A DNA stretch of 64,000 nt, from positions 1 through 64,000 of the forward strand of contig NZ_JAPCID010000041.1 in the NCBI RefSeq assembly GCF_027587175.1. The letters are read 5' to 3'. This document shows positions 16,125-23,912 of this stretch, one piece after another. How positions within the stretch are numbered: position 1 is the stretch's first letter; each line of letters opens with the position of its first letter. Origin of the DNA: Solirubrobacter deserti (lineage in GTDB: Bacteria > Actinomycetota > Thermoleophilia > Solirubrobacterales > Solirubrobacteraceae). The translations under genes and the position numbers were made by a program. The notes beneath the pieces were generated by a model, which ran no database searches, was not told the DNA's origin, and saw nothing but the letters and a program-made list of their open reading frames with translations.

Positions 16125-17675
16125 ATGGTATTTCGACCCCGCACCCGCCAGCTGCGCCGCGCCGTGGCCGTGGCCGCGCTCGGCGCGCTCGTCGTGCCCG
16201 CCACGGCGGGCGCGGCGACGAAAAAGACGCCGGTGATCACCAAGGTGACGCCGAAGACGGCCTACGTCGGCGCGAAGCTGACGATCACGGGCAAGCACTT
16301 CAAGCGCGGCAAGGCCAAGAACAGCGTGCTGTTCCGCCGCGACGGCGGCAAGGCCCTGTTCGTCAAGGCCGACGTCAGCACGACCAAGAAGCTCACGGTC
16401 GTCCTGCCGAAGTCGCTCGAGAAGTACATGCTGACCCAGGGCGGCCAGCCGACCGTGACGCGGTTCCGCGTGCGCGTGCTCGCCGGCAAGCTCGGCAAGG
16501 CCTTCACCTCGGTCAAGGAGTCCCCGCTGATCGCGCCGGAGCGGATCGCCGACGCCGGTGGCGGCGCGGGCGGCGTCTCGGACGGCGCGGGCATCCCGCC
16601 GGCTCCGGACGGCGACTGCGACGGCGACCGCACCCTCAACAGCGCCGACGCCGACGACGACAACGACCTGCTGCCGGACCCGCTCGAGCTCTCCCTCAAG
16701 CTCGACCCGTGCGTCGGCGACACCGACGGCGACGGCGTCGAGGATGGCTTCGAGTACCAGTCCGCGATCGACCTCAACAACGACGACTACCAGGCGCCGA
16801 ACACGGCCATCCCGTTCCCGGCGAAGACCCCGTACCCGAACCCGCTGTTCAAGGACGCGGACGTCGACTACGACGGCGACAGCCTCACGCTCGACGACGA
16901 GTACAAGCTCTGGAAGTACACGTACGAGGTCAACTTCACCGCGTCGCGCACGCTGACGCCGCTGTCGTACACGGACGGGGCGCAGTACTCGCTGTCGCAG
17001 CTCACGGGTGGCAACGGCCGCCGCCAGCCGACGCAGCTGGTGGCCACGTACGCCCCGCCGCAGACGTTCCGCACCTGGCTGGCGACCTACGGCTTCGAGT
17101 CCGTCACGCTGCGGTCGGTCCCGGGCATCTTCTCGGACCCGATGACCGAGGGCGTCCTGGAGACGCACAACATCACCAACATGGACCGCGTCGGAGGCAC
17201 CACGCCCGACTACTGGAACGTCGAGAGCGACCTCTACGTCTCCGACAACGAGCGTGACGAGGACGCCGACGGCCTGACCAACTACCACGAGGTCTCCGGT
17301 CCGATGACCCGGGACTGGTGGGAGGCCTGCTACTCCAACGAGAACGCGTACCCGATCAAGTACGCGGGCACGAAGGCCTACGACAACGACAGCGACGGCG
17401 ACGGCATCGTCGACGGCGCCGACGACCAGGACTTCGACGACGTGCCGAACATCATGGAGCTCAGCCGCAGCCTGGCCGGCAACTACCCGATCCAGGCGGC
17501 CAACTGCGACACGGGCTCCGCGATCCACGACTCGTCGGTCCCGAACAAGGCGCTCGTGAACCCGTTCAACCCGTGCCTGCCGGATCGCTTCTCGCGGACG
17601 TGCCCGATCCACCCGACCATCGGGCAGAAGTACCCGCCGTTCGACACCGAGTGGGAGCCGCTCGTCCTCAACTAG
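16125..17675 (+). CDS. Secreted IPT/TIG-like and thrombospondin type-3-like Ca-binding repeat protein
   Basis: 516 residues. A Sec signal peptide (RRAVAVAALGALVVPATAGAA) is followed by an IPT/TIG-like domain at ~35-125 (PVITKVTPKTAYVGAKLTIT). The rest holds acidic calcium-binding motifs of the thrombospondin type-3 kind: DGDCDGDRTLN, DADDDNDLLPD, DTDGDGVEDG, DYDGDSLTLDDE, DEDADGLTNYHE, DNDSDGDGIVDG. No sorting signal or C-terminal anchor is seen. It is probably a cell-surface or matrix protein stabilised by calcium. Its promoter belongs to the same class as those of the pilus genes. Confidence 0.8.
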   Translation: MVFRPRTRQLRRAVAVAALGALVVPATAGAATKKTPVITKVTPKTAYVGAKLTITGKHFKRGKAKNSVLFRRDGGKALFVKADVSTTKKLTVVLPKSLEKYMLTQGGQPTVTRFRVRVLAGKLGKAFTSVKESPLIAPERIADAGGGAGGVSDGAGIPPAPDGDCDGDRTLNSADADDDNDLLPDPLELSLKLDPCVGDTDGDGVEDGFEYQSAIDLNNDDYQAPNTAIPFPAKTPYPNPLFKDADVDYDGDSLTLDDEYKLWKYTYEVNFTASRTLTPLSYTDGAQYSLSQLTGGNGRRQPTQLVATYAPPQTFRTWLATYGFESVTLRSVPGIFSDPMTEGVLETHNITNMDRVGGTTPDYWNVESDLYVSDNERDEDADGLTNYHEVSGPMTRDWWEACYSNENAYPIKYAGTKAYDNDSDGDGIVDGADDQDFDDVPNIMELSRSLAGNYPIQAANCDTGSAIHDSSVPNKALVNPFNPCLPDRFSRTCPIHPTIGQKYPPFDTEWEPLVLN

Positions 17676-18207
17676 CCGAGTTCTCGAGGGCCCGCTCGGT
17701 GCGGGCCCTCGTCATCTCGGCGGTCAGCTTCGGGGCGCCGTTGAGCGTCTGGAAGACCACGCAGTAGCGCTCCGTCAGCTTGAGCAGCGTGGCCAGCTGC
17801 TCGTCGTCAGCGGGCGTGTCGACCTCGAAGCGCAGGCGGATGTCGGAGAAGCCGACCGCCGCCTCCCGGTCGACGCCCAGCGTGCCGCGGAAGTCCAGGT
17901 CGCCCTCGGCGAACACGCGCCCCTCGGTGATCGGCACCTCGATCGCGGTCGCGACCGCCTGCAGCGTGACGCCGGCGCACGCGACCAGCGCCTCCAGCAG
18001 CATGTCGCCCGAGCACAGCAGGCTGCCGTCGCCGCCCGTCAGCGGGTGCAGGCCGGCCTGGGCGATCGCGCGGCCCGTCTCGACGTTGCAGCTGACGCCG
18101 TCACCCACCGTCCCCTTGGCCTTCAGCGTGATGAAGGCCTCGTTCGGGTCTTCCTTGTAGCGGCTCTTCAGCGGTGCCTGGAGCGCGCGCAGCTCGTCGC
18201 GGTTCAT
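17668..18207 (-). CDS. OsmC family protein
   Basis: 179 residues with the OsmC/OhrC-like fold: the N-terminal beta segment, the helix around GDMLLEALVACAGVTLQAV with the conserved Cys, and the second Cys in RYCVVFQTL. OsmC proteins are thiol peroxidases acting on organic hydroperoxides or related stress proteins. The ATG overlaps the stop of the MarR-GNAT gene (ATGA), so both are translated from one message; the regulator may control it. Its 3' end overlaps the convergent gene by 8 bases. Confidence 0.85.
   Translation of the reverse strand: MNRDELRALQAPLKSRYKEDPNEAFITLKAKGTVGDGVSCNVETGRAIAQAGLHPLTGGDGSLLCSGDMLLEALVACAGVTLQAVATAIEVPITEGRVFAEGDLDFRGTLGVDREAAVGFSDIRLRFEVDTPADDEQLATLLKLTERYCVVFQTLNGAPKLTAEMTRARTERALENSAS
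17685..17711. terminator. Hairpin between convergent genes
   Basis: A perfect 11-bp stem (17685-17695 with 17701-17711) with a 5-base loop begins 10 bases after the stop of the Ca-binding protein gene. It lies inside the last codons of the OsmC gene. It lacks a T-tract, so termination is plausible only for the plus-strand transcript. Confidence 0.5.
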
Positions 18208-19088
18208 GGGTTGAGGGTAAGCGACCAGGTCTGTGCGACGTGTTCGTGGCCGAACGCGTTCTCGGGCTCTTCGTGCGTGAGCGTGAAGCCGGCGCGCTCA
18301 TACAGGCGGCGCGCGCTGTGCAGGTGTGCGTTGGTGTAGAGCGTCAGTGTGCGGTAGCCGCGCGTGCGGGCGTGGCGGACCACCTGGCCGACGAGGGCGC
18401 CGCCGACGCCCTTCCCGCGGGCCTTGGGCTCGACGAGCAGCGTCCGCAGCTTGGCGGTGGCTGCGTCGACGTGGACGCACAGGATCGCGCCGACGCGCTC
18501 GCCGTCGATCGTGGCGATCCAGGCGCGGTCGGTGGCCGGGTCGAAGTCGGCGGCAATGCGGGCGACGAGCCGCTCGAAGCTCTGGTCGTAGCCGTACTCG
18601 CGCCCGTAGAGCTCGCCGTGGCGCTGCACCATCCAGCCGAGGTCGCCGGGCTCGGGGTCGCGCAGCGTCAGCGTGCCCTGGGGCTCGATCGCGCTCTGCA
18701 GGCTCCGCATCGCCTCCACCACGCCGGCGGCGTCGCCGAGCTCGTCGAGCACCGCGCCGACCTGCTGCGCGGACTCGGCGTCCATCTGCGCGAACCGCTC
18801 CCGGCCCTTGTCGGTCAGGCGCACGAGCTGCCGGCGGGCGTCGGCGGGGGAGACGTGGCGGCTCGCGAGCCCTTGCTCCTCGAGCTTCGCGATGACGCGG
18901 CTGAGTTGACCCGCGTCGATGCGCAGCGCCTGTTTGAGCGCGGCCACCTCCTCGGTGCCCTGGCCGAGCTCGTACAGCACCCGCACCTCAGGCAGCGGGC
19001 GGGCGTAGCTGCCGCGTGTGAGTCCCATCTTGGCCGTGTAGAAGCGGTTGAACGCGCGCACGGCCTCGACGTGTTCCGTCGTCGCCAT
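18204..19088 (-). CDS. MarR-type regulator fused to GNAT acetyltransferase
   Basis: 294 residues. Residues ~1-140 are a MarR winged helix (EVRVLYELGQGTEEVAALKQ, then QLSRVIAKLEEQGLASRHVS with the wing following). Residues ~150-294 are a GNAT domain (TLTLRDPEPGDLGWMV, acetyl-CoA loop EPKARGKGVGGALV, YTNAHLHSARRLYERAGF). Such fusions are a known bacterial class in which regulation and acetylation are joined. Start ATG 19088 is preferred over the upstream in-frame TTG-rich region. Inverted repeats just upstream suggest autoregulation. Confidence 0.87.
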   Translation of the reverse strand: MATTEHVEAVRAFNRFYTAKMGLTRGSYARPLPEVRVLYELGQGTEEVAALKQALRIDAGQLSRVIAKLEEQGLASRHVSPADARRQLVRLTDKGRERFAQMDAESAQQVGAVLDELGDAAGVVEAMRSLQSAIEPQGTLTLRDPEPGDLGWMVQRHGELYGREYGYDQSFERLVARIAADFDPATDRAWIATIDGERVGAILCVHVDAATAKLRTLLVEPKARGKGVGGALVGQVVRHARTRGYRTLTLYTNAHLHSARRLYERAGFTLTHEEPENAFGHEHVAQTWSLTLNP

Positions 19089-19090
19089 GC

Positions 19091-19125
19091 TTGACAGTGT
19101 CAACTATTTCGTTGACTCAGTCAAC
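19091..19125. promoter_or_regulatory. Paired inverted repeats upstream of the MarR-GNAT gene
   Basis: TTGACAGTGTCAA (19091-19103) and GTTGACTCAGTCAAC (19111-19125) are two palindromes sharing GTTGAC/GTCAAC half-sites, with centres 21 bases apart (about two helical turns). They sit 2 bases before the regulator start and partly inside the end of the upstream gene. This is a typical placement for MarR operators. Confidence 0.6.
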
Positions 19126-19625
19126 TCCTGGCCGTCGTCCTCCCAGACGAGCTTCGCGCCGAGGTGGCCCGTGCGGATCGTGAAGCCGATCGCGGACACC
19201 GCCATCAGGACCGCGACCACCCGCAGCGCGACGTTGGCCGCGCCGCGCTTGGCCCACAGCAGCGCGACCAGCGCGGCCGTGAGGAGGGCCATGGTGAAGC
19301 GGACGGTCTCGCCGGCACCTTGGTGGTCCTTCATCGTGGGGTCGCCCTGGAGACGCGGCTTGCTCTCCAGGAAGGCCTCGCCCGCGCCGACGGTGAGCAG
19401 CGTGGCGGCGAGGGTGACGACCGCGAAGGCCGCGAGCGGGACGCCGAACCAACCGGGCTTGGCGACCGCGATCAGCGTCGCGAGGCCCAGCAGCGGGACG
19501 AAGACGACGGGCACGTGAAGGATGAGCGGGTGCGCGGGCAGGCCGAACGCGCTGCTGATCTGGACCGGCCACAGCACAAGGCTCAGCACGGCGGCGCCGA
19601 CGACGAACGGCCGAAGGTCTCTCAT
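19104..19625 (-). CDS. DUF2231-like membrane protein
   Basis: 173 residues with about four transmembrane helices. The motif GLPAHPLILHVPVVFVPLLG matches the DUF2231 signature, in which a His pair lies at the start of a helix; these proteins have been proposed to bind haem. Start ATG 19625 overlaps the upstream peptidase stop (ATGA). The stop lies between the two palindromes that precede the MarR-GNAT gene. Confidence 0.75.
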   Translation of the reverse strand: MRDLRPFVVGAAVLSLVLWPVQISSAFGLPAHPLILHVPVVFVPLLGLATLIAVAKPGWFGVPLAAFAVVTLAATLLTVGAGEAFLESKPRLQGDPTMKDHQGAGETVRFTMALLTAALVALLWAKRGAANVALRVVAVLMAVSAIGFTIRTGHLGAKLVWEDDGQELTESTK

Positions 19626-20446
19626 CAGCGCCAGGTTCGCAGCAACGGCCACACGATGCGCAGAACGCGCGTGAAGGCCGAGCGTTCCAGCCGGTCAGGG
19701 GTGTCGCAGGCGGTGTGCCGGCACGGCTCGCTGGGGACGCCGAGCTTGGCCGCGGGCGCCCCGGCGCGAGCGAGCTCGCGGTGGTCGGAGTTGCCCTCGC
19801 CACGTGGGTCGCGCACCCAGCGCACGCCGGGCTTCATCAGCCGCCGTTCGACGTTCGCGCGCGGGCTCGAAGCCGTGCTGTGCAGGTCGAACTTCGAGCC
19901 GCGGCCCACTTCGTCGAGCGAGAGCGCGAGCCGGACGTCCTTCAGGCGGTCGATGCGTCGCAACCGCGTGACGAGCGCGGAGGCGCCGAGGTGGTCGGGC
20001 GTGCCGGTGTACGGGCGCTCCTCGGCGCCGGTCGCGACCAGCCAGACGTCGCACGCGGGCGTGGGGTCGGTGGCGAGCGAGCGGGCCAGCGCGACCAGCG
20101 TGCCGACGCCGGACGCGTTGTCGTGCGCTCCGGGCGAGGGCGGGACGGTGTCCGCGTGCGCCATCGCGATCACCAGGCAGTCGCCCGGCGCGTCCCGGAT
20201 GCCGATCACGTTGCGCGACCGGCCCTTGCCGGGGACGGTGAAGCGTTCGTACCCGACCCGCAGCCCGACGGCGCGGAACCGCGCCGCGACGCGCTGGTGC
20301 GCCTTGCGCTCGGCCGCGCTCGCGGCGGGCCGCTCGCCGTCGCGGGCGAGTGACACGGCGAAGGTGTACGCCTCGCTCCCGCTCGGCGCGGCGGCGAGGG
20401 CCGCGCAGCACAAAGTCGTTGCCAGCACGCGACGAATGTGCCACAC
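19625..20446 (-). CDS. Secreted M28 family metallopeptidase
   Basis: 273 residues from GTG 20446 with a signal peptide (VLATTLCCAALAAAPSGSEA). The M28 zinc-site elements are MAHADTVPPSPGAHDNASGVG (His and bridging Asp), ATGAEERPYTG (Glu pair), SLDEVGRGS (Asp) and GEGNSDHRELA (His). It is most likely a secreted aminopeptidase. The gene sits 8 bases after the secreted repeat protein gene and is coupled to the DUF2231 gene. Confidence 0.82.
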   Translation of the reverse strand: MWHIRRVLATTLCCAALAAAPSGSEAYTFAVSLARDGERPAASAAERKAHQRVAARFRAVGLRVGYERFTVPGKGRSRNVIGIRDAPGDCLVIAMAHADTVPPSPGAHDNASGVGTLVALARSLATDPTPACDVWLVATGAEERPYTGTPDHLGASALVTRLRRIDRLKDVRLALSLDEVGRGSKFDLHSTASSPRANVERRLMKPGVRWVRDPRGEGNSDHRELARAGAPAAKLGVPSEPCRHTACDTPDRLERSAFTRVLRIVWPLLRTWR

Positions 20447-20454
20447 AGGGCGTC

Positions 20455-21825
20455 TCAGCGCGCGCTGACCCGCGCCTCGCCCTCGGCCGCGTTGGCGTTG
20501 ATGTCGGCGTAGACGGCGAGCGCCCGACCGTTGTTCATCATGCCCAACCCGGGCGGCTGCAGCCCGTCGTAGCCAGTCCCGCGCGAGGCGTCGTCGATCA
20601 GCTCGGGCGGCCCGAACGCGCCGTCGGGTCCGGTCAGGGAGGCGAACACGCCGAGGGGGCTGCCGTGCCCTTCGGGCCCGGGCGTCTCCCGCAGCCAGCT
20701 GACCGCGACGCCGTCGCCGACGCGGATCAGCGAGCCGATCGAGCCTGACGAGTCCAGCGCCACCGGCGGGCCGAACACCCCGGCCTGGTTCGCGATCGCC
20801 GCCGTCGGCACCGACACGCCGGGCCGCGCGGGCACCGTCCACGCCACCACGGGGCGGCCCGTGGCGTCGACCGTCGCCGCGATCGGCCCGCGCGGGTAGC
20901 CGACGAGGTCGCCCTCGGCCAACGAGACCGCGGGTCGCGGGCGGTTGGACCCGTTCGGCAGGATCGCGGCGGCCGCGTCCACGTGCCCGGTCGGCCCTTC
21001 CGTGACCGGGTACGCGCGCCAGGCGACGACCGCGATCCCCGGCTCCCCGGTGCCGACGACGATCTCCACGGGCCCGCGCTGCCCGCCGGGCGGCGCCACG
21101 CGCGCCTCCGCCGACGTCCAGCCCGTCTTCACGCGGATCACGCGCACGGCCAGCTGCCGGTCGCGCGAGTAGGCGACGATCGCCCGGTCGCCGGTGTCGA
21201 TGCCGACGCCCACGATCGAGTCGGGGTCGATCCCGGTGTTCGCGAGCGTGCGGATCTCCGAGAAGCGCCCGCCGGCGGGGCGGTAGGAGACCTGGACCTC
21301 GTCCGAGCGGCCGCGCACGATGTGGCGCCAGGCGGCGATCGCCGCGCCGTCGGCGTTGACCGCCAGCTGCGGCACGGACGCGATCGATCGCGGCCCGCCG
21401 ATCTCCCGCACGGCGCCGAGGGAGGAGAGGCCCGCGTCGCCGATCCGGTAGCCGAGCTGCCTTCGCTCGAGGTTGTCGCGGTCGGGGATGCGCGCGTCCA
21501 GCGTCAGCACGCGCGACTGGGCGTAGCGCGAGGCCGCCACGGCCGACCGCGAGGTGCGCACCCGCAGCGTCTGCGTCCCGTTCAGCGCGACCAGCACGCG
21601 CGAGTCCTCGCCGCCGCGCCACCACACGAGCTGCGGCCCGGCCTCGAACTTGCCCGCGCTGACGTGCGGGACGAAGCTCGCCTGGTCGAGCGTGTTGGCG
21701 TCCAGGCGCGGCGGAACGTCAGCCGCCGGGATCGCGACCGGTGGACTCCACGGCGGCGCCGCCGCCGCCGGAGCCGCGAGCGCAAGCATCGCGACGGTCC
21801 CACTAGCTACGCTCTTCAGCCGCAC
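20455..21825 (-). CDS. Secreted repeat protein, probable beta-propeller
   Basis: 456 residues from GTG 21825: signal peptide ending [12 protein letters not shown], then repeated ~60-residue blocks with a W-R/A-Y pattern ([53 protein letters not shown]) as in propeller blades. No catalytic residues are apparent. The start lies only 31 bases from the proposed efp start on the other strand, so this gene's promoter must lie inside efp. Function is not recognised. Confidence 0.65.
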   Translation of the reverse strand: MRLKSVASGTVAMLALAAPAAAAPPWSPPVAIPAADVPPRLDANTLDQASFVPHVSAGKFEAGPQLVWWRGGEDSRVLVALNGTQTLRVRTSRSAVAASRYAQSRVLTLDARIPDRDNLERRQLGYRIGDAGLSSLGAVREIGGPRSIASVPQLAVNADGAAIAAWRHIVRGRSDEVQVSYRPAGGRFSEIRTLANTGIDPDSIVGVGIDTGDRAIVAYSRDRQLAVRVIRVKTGWTSAEARVAPPGGQRGPVEIVVGTGEPGIAVVAWRAYPVTEGPTGHVDAAAAILPNGSNRPRPAVSLAEGDLVGYPRGPIAATVDATGRPVVAWTVPARPGVSVPTAAIANQAGVFGPPVALDSSGSIGSLIRVGDGVAVSWLRETPGPEGHGSPLGVFASLTGPDGAFGPPELIDDASRGTGYDGLQPPGLGMMNNGRALAVYADINANAAEGEARVSAR

Positions 21826-21856
21826 GCTGAGCCTGTTCGCCGAGGGGCTGATTCCC

Positions 21857-22417
21857 ACGATCTCCACCAACCAGTTCAAGAACGGAAATCACATCGAGGT
21901 CGAAGGCACCGTCTTCAAGATCCTCGAGTTCCAGCACGTCAAGCCCGGGAAGGGCGGGGCGTTCGTCCGCACCAAGCTGCGCCGGGCGGCCGACGGGGCT
22001 GTGATCGATAGGACGTTCCGAGCGGGCGAGAAGTTTCGCCCGATCCACACCGAGGCGCGGAAGATGCAGTTCCTCTACGCCGACGGCACCGACGCGCACT
22101 TCATGGACGGTGAGACGTTCGAGCAGATCGCGCTCGCGGAGTCCAGCGTGGAGGAGTCGCTGAAGTACATCAAGCCGAACGAGACCGTCGACATGCTCTA
22201 CATCGACGGCGAGCCGGCCGACATCCAGCTCAGCGCGAGCGTCGAGCTCGAGGTCACGCACACCGAGCCCGGCGTGCGTGGTGACACGGCTTCCGGCGGC
22301 GGCAACAAGCCGGCGACGCTGGAGACCGGCGCGACCGTGAACGTCCCGCTGTTCGTGAACATCGGGGACCGGATCAAGGTCGACACCCGCTCGGGCTCGT
22401 ACATGTCGCGTGCGTAG
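21857..22417 (+). CDS. efp: Elongation factor P with non-canonical start
   Basis: EF-P relieves ribosome stalling at polyproline. Homologues begin [10 protein letters not shown]; here the matching codon is ACG at 21857, giving 186 residues, the family length. The tip loop KPGKGGAF with its lysine near residue 32, and the C-terminal domain ending [12 protein letters not shown], are intact. GAGGGG (21842-21847) is 9 bases before the ACG, a normal Shine-Dalgarno distance. No ATG, GTG or TTG occurs in frame nearby; CTG 21848 and ATT 21851 are possible but too close to the GAGGGG. A sequencing error is the other explanation. Confidence 0.88.
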   Translation, partial: TISTNQFKNGNHIEVEGTVFKILEFQHVKPGKGGAFVRTKLRRAADGAVIDRTFRAGEKFRPIHTEARKMQFLYADGTDAHFMDGETFEQIALAESSVEESLKYIKPNETVDMLYIDGEPADIQLSASVELEVTHTEPGVRGDTASGGGNKPATLETGATVNVPLFVNIGDRIKVDTRSGSYMSRA

Positions 22418-22829
22418 GTCTGAGCAGCGTCGCGCGGCGGTTTTCGCCCTCTACCAGCACGACCTGACCAAGCGCCCGCTCGACGACGTGTTCGAGCGGG
22501 ACGCGCTCCCGTTCACCCGCGCGCTCGCCCACGCGACCGCGGACTACACCGAGGAGCTCGACGGGCACATCGCCCGGCACGCGAAGAACTGGTCGCTGGA
22601 CCGGATCGCGCCGCTGGAGAAGGCGATCCTGCGCACCGCGCTGCTCGAGATGCTGCACCCGGACGTGGTCGAGGCCGACACGCCGATCCCGCCCGAGGGC
22701 GCGATCGACGAGGCCGTCGAGACGGCGAAGGCGTTCTGCGGCGCCGAGGCGCCCGGTTTCGTCAACGGCATCCTCGCCGCCGTCATGCGGACTAGCATTC
22801 CCGACCCGAATGCCTCAGGACAGTCTTGA
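22410..22829 (+). CDS. nusB: Transcription antitermination factor NusB
   Basis: 139 residues, all-helical: [18 protein letters not shown] at the N-terminus, then [35 protein letters not shown] and FVNGILAAV, the usual NusB order. With NusE it binds boxA RNA in rRNA antitermination. GTG 22410 overlaps the efp stop by 8 bases. The gene also overlaps xseB by 20 bases. Confidence 0.9.
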   Translation: MRRSEQRRAAVFALYQHDLTKRPLDDVFERDALPFTRALAHATADYTEELDGHIARHAKNWSLDRIAPLEKAILRTALLEMLHPDVVEADTPIPPEGAIDEAVETAKAFCGAEAPGFVNGILAAVMRTSIPDPNASGQS

Positions 22830-23013
22830 GCGCCTGATCGAGCGGCTCGAGCACGCCGCCGTCACGCTGCGCGCGGGTGAGCTGCCGACGGATCGCGCCG
22901 CCGCGCTCGTCGAGGAATGCGCGCGGGTCGCCGCCGAGGCGGGCGCCGAGCTGGATCGCCAGGTCCGCGCCGCGGACGTGCCCGTGGCCCCCGGCCAGAT
23001 GGCGCTCAATTGA
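22810..23013 (+). CDS. xseB: Exodeoxyribonuclease VII small subunit (probable)
   Basis: 67 residues with the helical XseB pattern ([20 protein letters not shown], then AAALVEECARVAAEAGAELD). The catalytic subunit xseA is not adjacent. The sequence is more divergent than usual, but the position between nusB and ispA is the classical one. It overlaps nusB by 20 bases and its TGA overlaps the ispA TTG start. Confidence 0.7.
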   Translation: MPQDSLERLIERLEHAAVTLRAGELPTDRAAALVEECARVAAEAGAELDRQVRAADVPVAPGQMALN

Positions 23014-23912
23014 CGCGCCCATCGAACCCGGCCGTGGCGTTCCCGGACCATCTCCGGACCGACATCGAGACCTATCTCGGGGGTCTGCGCTTCAGCGACG
23101 AGGCCGACACGGACGGGCTCGAGGAGGCGATGCGCTACTCGCTGCTGGCCGGTGGCAAGCGCATCCGGCCGGTGCTCGCGCTCGCGACCGCGCACGCCGT
23201 CGGGATGCCGACCGAGCACGTGCTCCCGCTGGCCGCCGCGCTCGAGCTCATCCACACCTACTCGCTGATCCACGACGACCTGCCGGCGATGGACGACGAC
23301 TCGCTGCGGCGCGGGCGTCCAACGTGTCACGTGCGTTACGGCGAGGCGATCGCGATCCTCGCGGGCGACGCACTGTATGCCGAAGCGATGCGGCTGGTGC
23401 TGACAGAACAGCGGGGCGAGCCCGACCGGGTGCTGGCCGCGCTGGCCGAGCTGACGACGGCGTCGGGGGTCCGCGGCATGGTCGGCGGGCAGTTCATCGA
23501 CATCCAGGGGCTCGAGAACGCGGGCGAGGAGAAGTTGCGCCGCCTGCACGAGCTCAAGACCGGCCGGCTGATCGGCGCCGCCATCGAATGCCCGCTGCTC
23601 TTGGCCGACGAGACGGTTCGCTCCACTACACTGGCTGACTTCCGTGCGTTCGCGTCAGAGCTCGGGGTCTTGTTCCAGATCGTCGACGACATCCTCGACG
23701 TGACCGGCACGGACGTCGCGCTCGGCAAGCCGCAGGGAAGCGATGAGCGTCACGGCAAGGTGACCTACGTGAGCCGCTACGGGCTTGACGGGGCCCGGGC
23801 CATGGCCGAAGAATCGCACCGCAACGCCCGGGCCGCGCTTGATCGGGCGGCTCCCGACAGTGCGGACGAGCTGAGACAGATCACCGACTTCATCGCCACC
23901 CGCACTTCATGA
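23010..23912 (+). CDS. ispA: Polyprenyl synthetase (geranylgeranyl/farnesyl diphosphate synthase type)
   Basis: The 300-residue trans-prenyltransferase elongates allylic diphosphates with IPP. The first Asp-rich motif is DDLPAMDDD after LIHTYSLIH and the second is DDILD. GGKRIRPVL and the GQFIDIQG segment are also present. TTG 23010 gives the conserved N-terminal length and overlaps the xseB stop. It is coupled to dxs (ATGA), joining the MEP pathway with chain elongation. Chain length (FPP or GGPP) is not certain. Confidence 0.9.
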   Translation: MTRPSNPAVAFPDHLRTDIETYLGGLRFSDEADTDGLEEAMRYSLLAGGKRIRPVLALATAHAVGMPTEHVLPLAAALELIHTYSLIHDDLPAMDDDSLRRGRPTCHVRYGEAIAILAGDALYAEAMRLVLTEQRGEPDRVLAALAELTTASGVRGMVGGQFIDIQGLENAGEEKLRRLHELKTGRLIGAAIECPLLLADETVRSTTLADFRAFASELGVLFQIVDDILDVTGTDVALGKPQGSDERHGKVTYVSRYGLDGARAMAEESHRNARAALDRAAPDSADELRQITDFIATRTS

